Translations under genes and position numbers: made by a program
Shown here: positions 6,184-7,058 of the stretch, one piece after another
Position numbering within the stretch: position 1 is the first letter of the stretch
Layout of the letters: every line of letters starts with the position of its first letter
Notes under the pieces: generated by a model
Told to the model about the DNA's origin: nothing
Seen by the model: only the letters and a program-made list of their open reading frames with translations
The model's database searches: none
Assembly (NCBI GenBank): GCA_937871705.1
Contig: CALMOO010000275.1
Coordinates: 938 to 7,995, forward strand
Reading direction: 5' to 3'
Source: an uncultured Hymenobacter sp.
GTDB lineage: Bacteria > Bacteroidota > Bacteroidia > Cytophagales > Hymenobacteraceae
Length of the DNA: 7,058 nt

Positions 6184-6301
6184 CCGGCAAACCTACGGCG
6201 CACGGGGCAGTGGAACGCAACCGCTCGCCTTTCACCAGTGCTTTACTACCCCCGGCGCCAGAAGTACGTAAACGCTGCTACTTACTTCCTACCCTACCCC
6301 C
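6184..6301. other. 118-bp divergent intergenic region (APP1 / topoisomerase IB)
   Basis: This short region must hold the promoters of both divergent genes. Apart from the TAGGTTTG match near the APP1 start and the C-rich CCTACCCTACCCCC next to the topoisomerase ATG, I see no clear palindrome, ribosome-binding site or rightward promoter. Confidence 0.6.
6188..6195 (-). promoter_or_regulatory. Possible -7 element abutting the APP1 start
   Basis: The minus strand reads TAGGTTTG, a full TAnnTTTG match, only 4 bases before ATG at 6183. A TTG lies 22 bases further upstream. Transcription from here would begin at or next to the start codon, which would make a leaderless message. The match may be by chance. 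Confidence 0.3.
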
Positions 6302-7058
6302 ATGCCTACGGCCACCGACGCTTCCCTTCGCCCCAAAACCCGCAAAAAGCACCTGCCGCCCGTGGCCGACCTCGCGGCGCACGAGCTCTACAAAGACCCC
6401 GCCCGGCAGGCCGAGCTGGCGGGCCTACGCTACGCCACCGACCACGGCCCCGGCCTGCACCGTGAGCCCGGCTCAAATGGTGAGTTCACGTACTTGGATG
6501 CTAAGGGCCAGCAGATTGCCGACGAAAAAACGCTGGCCCGCATTCAGAGCTTCGTGATTCCGCCGGCCTGGACGGATGTTTGGATTGCGCCAAATCCCAA
6601 TTTTCACCTTCAGGTGACGGGCGTCGATTCGGCCGGCCGCAAGCAGTACCGCTACCACCCCGACTGGGATGCGGCCCGCTCGCTCACCAAGTTTTCGCGG
6701 CTGCTGGCTTTTGGGCAGAAGCTGGGCGAACTGCGGCAGCAACTAAAAAAGGACCTCGACCGGCCCGAGCTTGACCGTGATAAGGTGGTGGCCGTGGTGC
6801 TTACGCTCATGGACCAGTCGTTTATTCGCATTGGGAATGAAGAGTATGCCAAGAAAAATAAAAGCTACGGCCTGAGTACGCTGCTCGACAAGCACGTTAA
6901 AATCGACGGGGCCGACGTGCGCTTTGCCTTCGTTGGCAAGAAGGGGGTAGCGCACGACGTGACTGTGCACGACCGTAAGCTGGCTCAACTGGTGCGCAAG
7001 TGCAAGGACATTCCGGGCCAGCACCTGTTTCAATTCTACACCGCCGATGGGCAGCGCC
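6302..7058 (+). CDS. Poxvirus-type DNA topoisomerase IB (3' end outside window)
   Basis: Type IB topoisomerases relax supercoiled DNA through a transient 3'-phosphotyrosine link and need no ATP. The frame from ATG at 6302-6304 is open for 252 codons to the window edge. Visible parts are the N-terminal DNA-clamp domain (residues 40-120, with LRYATDHGPGLHR, FVIPPAWTDVWIAPNPNFHL and GRKQYRYHPDW) and the start of the catalytic domain. FIRIGNEEYAKKNKSYGLSTL (174-194) contains the catalytic Arg at 176. FAFVGKKGVAHDVTV (208-222) contains the catalytic Lys of the beta hairpin. The second Arg, the His and the active Tyr lie beyond the window, so intactness cannot be judged. Bacterial members are about 340-370 residues. 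Residues 1-40 are basic and variable. A C-rich stretch directly precedes ATG and no Shine-Dalgarno is present. Confidence 0.95.
   Translation, partial: MPTATDASLRPKTRKKHLPPVADLAAHELYKDPARQAELAGLRYATDHGPGLHREPGSNGEFTYLDAKGQQIADEKTLARIQSFVIPPAWTDVWIAPNPNFHLQVTGVDSAGRKQYRYHPDWDAARSLTKFSRLLAFGQKLGELRQQLKKDLDRPELDRDKVVAVVLTLMDQSFIRIGNEEYAKKNKSYGLSTLLDKHVKIDGADVRFAFVGKKGVAHDVTVHDRKLAQLVRKCKDIPGQHLFQFYTADGQR

Noticed and set aside
6004..6465. Plus-strand frame of 153 codons crossing the divergent region
   Set aside because: It overlaps the APP1 gene antisense and the topoisomerase start in another frame, and has no family features.

Overview
This window looks like a chromosomal segment from a GC-rich member of the Bacteroidota, most likely Hymenobacter or a close cytophagal relative. 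That assignment is inference. It rests on the protein flavour, the near absence of Shine-Dalgarno sequences, and a good match to the Bacteroidota -7 promoter element (TAnnTTTG) before a small gene. No rRNA, tRNA, CRISPR array, insertion sequence or integrase is visible. Gene density is high and no gap exceeds about 130 bases.

Layout from left to right. Positions 1-1796 (minus strand, 3' end outside the window) hold a Kup-type potassium transporter. Positions 1896-3224 (minus) form a two-gene unit: a cytoplasmic FKBP-type prolyl isomerase, then a proline-rich two-helix membrane protein whose GTG start directly abuts the isomerase stop (TAAGTG). The unit ends in a rho-independent terminator. 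Positions 3379-3513 (minus) encode a 44-residue single-helix membrane protein with its own terminator, a perfect -7 element and a 22-bp palindrome placed like an operator. Positions 3693-4163 (minus) encode a secreted NTF2-like/SnoaL-fold protein. Positions 4204-4965 (minus) hold mtgA, a monofunctional peptidoglycan glycosyltransferase, with an in-frame TGA between its membrane anchor and catalytic domain. Positions 5041-6183 (minus) encode an APP1-family phosphatidate-phosphatase-like protein. Divergent from it, 6302-7058 (plus) is the 5' part of a poxvirus-type DNA topoisomerase IB.

The genes do not form one pathway. Several act at the envelope (Kup, MtgA, the small membrane proteins, the secreted NTF2-like protein, possibly APP1), while FKBP and topoisomerase IB are cytoplasmic housekeeping or stress enzymes. 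I see no clear novel multi-gene system. The most notable observations are the nonsense codon splitting mtgA, and the small membrane-protein gene with a palindrome over its promoter.
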